Notes under the pieces: model-generated | Told to the model about the DNA's origin: nothing | The model's input: only the letters and a program-made list of their open reading frames with translations | Databases searched by the model: none | DNA from: a bacterium | GTDB taxonomy: Bacteria; Patescibacteriota; Patescibacteriia; CAIQCM01 | Assembly: GCA_023246535.1 (NCBI GenBank) | Contig: JAHFIF010000014.1 | Location: forward strand, 1 to 8,855 | DNA length: 8,855 nucleotides | Direction: 5' to 3' | Made by a program: the position numbers and the translations under genes | In this document: piece by piece, positions 8,010 to 8,855 of the stretch | Layout: each line of letters begins with the position of its first letter | Numbering within the stretch: the stretch's first letter is position 1

Positions 8010-8693
8010 ATGCGTTCGATCGAAACCAAAGCGGAGATTGGCGATACGAACGAGGCGGAGCGCGGCTTAACGCTGCGCGATAAGCTCAATGATGACCAAA
8101 GAGCTTTGCTCGATGAGGCGCTTTCCGGAGGCAGCGATGCCGTTCACCAAGTGGCCGTCGGCAATGATGAAGCGGTTTTTACGCTTTGGCGTTCGGGATT
8201 GATTGAACGCGGTCTTGACGCAACGGTGCTCGATCGTGAGATTGCGGCGATGCGTTTGCGCGGTCAAATTGTCGAACGAACGGCTCAAGAAGTTGCCGCG
8301 CGCCAAAAGAACGGCCCGCCGCCGGACGCCGACGAACTGGCGCTCGGCGCGTTCCGCGAAGCCGTCGAGCCGCAGGTTCGTGACGCGGTCATGGCGCTGC
8401 GCAACAAGGGATACGGCACAATTTCATCCGGTTTTGCCGAAGGCGCACATCAGGCGATCGTTTTTACCGAAGATGTTTCCATGATCATTCCGCCAGAAGT
8501 TTTGTCCGCTCTCGCAGCGGAAGGCGTGGAAGTGAAAGGCAATCGAATGGATTTTGTAACGCCGGAAATTGACGAACAGGCGATCAAAGAACGATGGGAC
8601 AAAGCCGCCGCCCTCATCCCAGGCCGCGGCGCCCCTGCCGCCCCGTCCGAAACCGGCATGGCCGCGTCATTTCGCGAACGATATGAGAAATAA
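8010..8693 (+). CDS. Hypothetical protein with a conserved-looking C-terminal domain
   Basis: This 227-residue protein is not assigned to a named family. Residues 1-105 are charged and helical with no motif. Residues about 113-203 look like a compact alpha/beta domain: a helix (REAVEPQVRDAVMALRNKGY), the turn GYGTISSGF (134-142), a strand (HQAIVFTEDVSMII), a helix (PPEVLSALAAEG) and further strands (VEVKGNRMDFVTP). The pattern of a helix, KGY-T-SSGF and a Q-I-F strand recalls short CPR hypothetical proteins I have seen, but I cannot name it. The C-terminus (205-215) is Pro/Ala/Gly-rich and probably disordered. It is cytoplasmic by lack of signal or membrane segments. The near-consensus promoter points to substantial expression. 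The next gene starts 18 bases later with no clear promoter or terminator between, so they are probably one operon. Confidence 0.82.
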   Translation: MRSIETKAEIGDTNEAERGLTLRDKLNDDQRALLDEALSGGSDAVHQVAVGNDEAVFTLWRSGLIERGLDATVLDREIAAMRLRGQIVERTAQEVAARQKNGPPPDADELALGAFREAVEPQVRDAVMALRNKGYGTISSGFAEGAHQAIVFTEDVSMIIPPEVLSALAAEGVEVKGNRMDFVTPEIDEQAIKERWDKAAALIPGRGAPAAPSETGMAASFRERYEK

Positions 8694-8711
8694 TTTCTTT
8701 AGAACATATTT

Positions 8712-8855
8712 ATGCCCGAGACGTTGAGTCCGATCGAAATGATCCGCCAGGCCAAAGCGCTTAAGACTGAAAAGGCGAGGCAGGAAACGGCCAGGGCGGA
8801 GGCGGAAAAAGCCGCCGCCGAAGCAAAGGAATCCCGGCGGGGTGAATTGTCGGCG
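8712..8855 (+). CDS. Charged helical protein, 3' end missing
   Basis: An open frame begins at ATG 8712 (MPETLSPIEMIRQAKALKTE) and stays open for all 48 codons to the window edge. Residues 14-45 are almost only Lys, Arg, Glu, Ala and Gln, suggesting a long helix or coiled coil. No Shine-Dalgarno is present. Its position 18 bases after the previous stop supports it as the second gene of that operon. Function unknown; the rest lies outside the window. Confidence 0.65.
   Translation, partial: MPETLSPIEMIRQAKALKTEKARQETARAEAEKAAAEAKESRRGELSA

Overview
The window looks like a piece of a GC-rich bacterial chromosome, most likely from a Patescibacteria/CPR (Parcubacteria-like) lineage. This is an inference. 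It rests on short uncharacterised proteins packed between housekeeping genes, very short intergenic gaps, mostly Shine-Dalgarno-less and near-leaderless starts, and a metallo-beta-lactamase-fold gene placed just upstream of gyrA. TGA works as a stop codon here (gyrA, the zinc-ribbon gene), so the UGA-glycine code of some CPR clades does not apply. I see no insertion sequence, phage, CRISPR, tRNA or rRNA signal.

Layout, left to right. The 3' part of a sigma-70-family sigma factor (regions 2.3 to 4.2) ends in a UUCG-loop terminator. A two-gene + strand unit follows: a basic, tail-bearing hypothetical protein (684-1439) and an all-helical hypothetical protein (1447-2121), closed by a hairpin. 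Next comes a monocistronic small zinc-ribbon-like gene (2204-2533) with its own promoter, Shine-Dalgarno and terminator. The core is a + strand operon at 2656-6176: an MBL-fold hydrolase-like protein, a small single-pass membrane protein and DNA gyrase subunit A, separated by only 4 nt each. A strong bidirectional terminator separates gyrA from a convergent - strand gene (6282-7460) for a 392-residue protein with two C-terminal membrane segments. A roughly 200 bp divergent promoter region leads to a small membrane protein (7663-7905), a terminator, and a last + strand unit: a 227-residue hypothetical protein (8010-8693) and a charged coiled-coil gene that runs off the right edge.

Functionally only the sigma factor (promoter recognition) and GyrA (DNA supercoiling) are certain. 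The MBL-like and membrane proteins are tied to gyrA by operon structure alone. The MBL-like protein has Ser where the family has the Asp of the HxHxDH motif, which makes its catalysis uncertain. Two initiation styles are visible. Two small genes have a clear Shine-Dalgarno. The others have none, and the three genes with a promoter very close to the start codon would have leaders of only about 3-15 nt. Several terminators abut the promoter of the next gene, which fits a compact genome.

I did not find a clearly new multi-gene system. The best leads are the altered MBL protein in the gyrA operon, the CorA-like topology of the - strand protein, and the unidentified small proteins.
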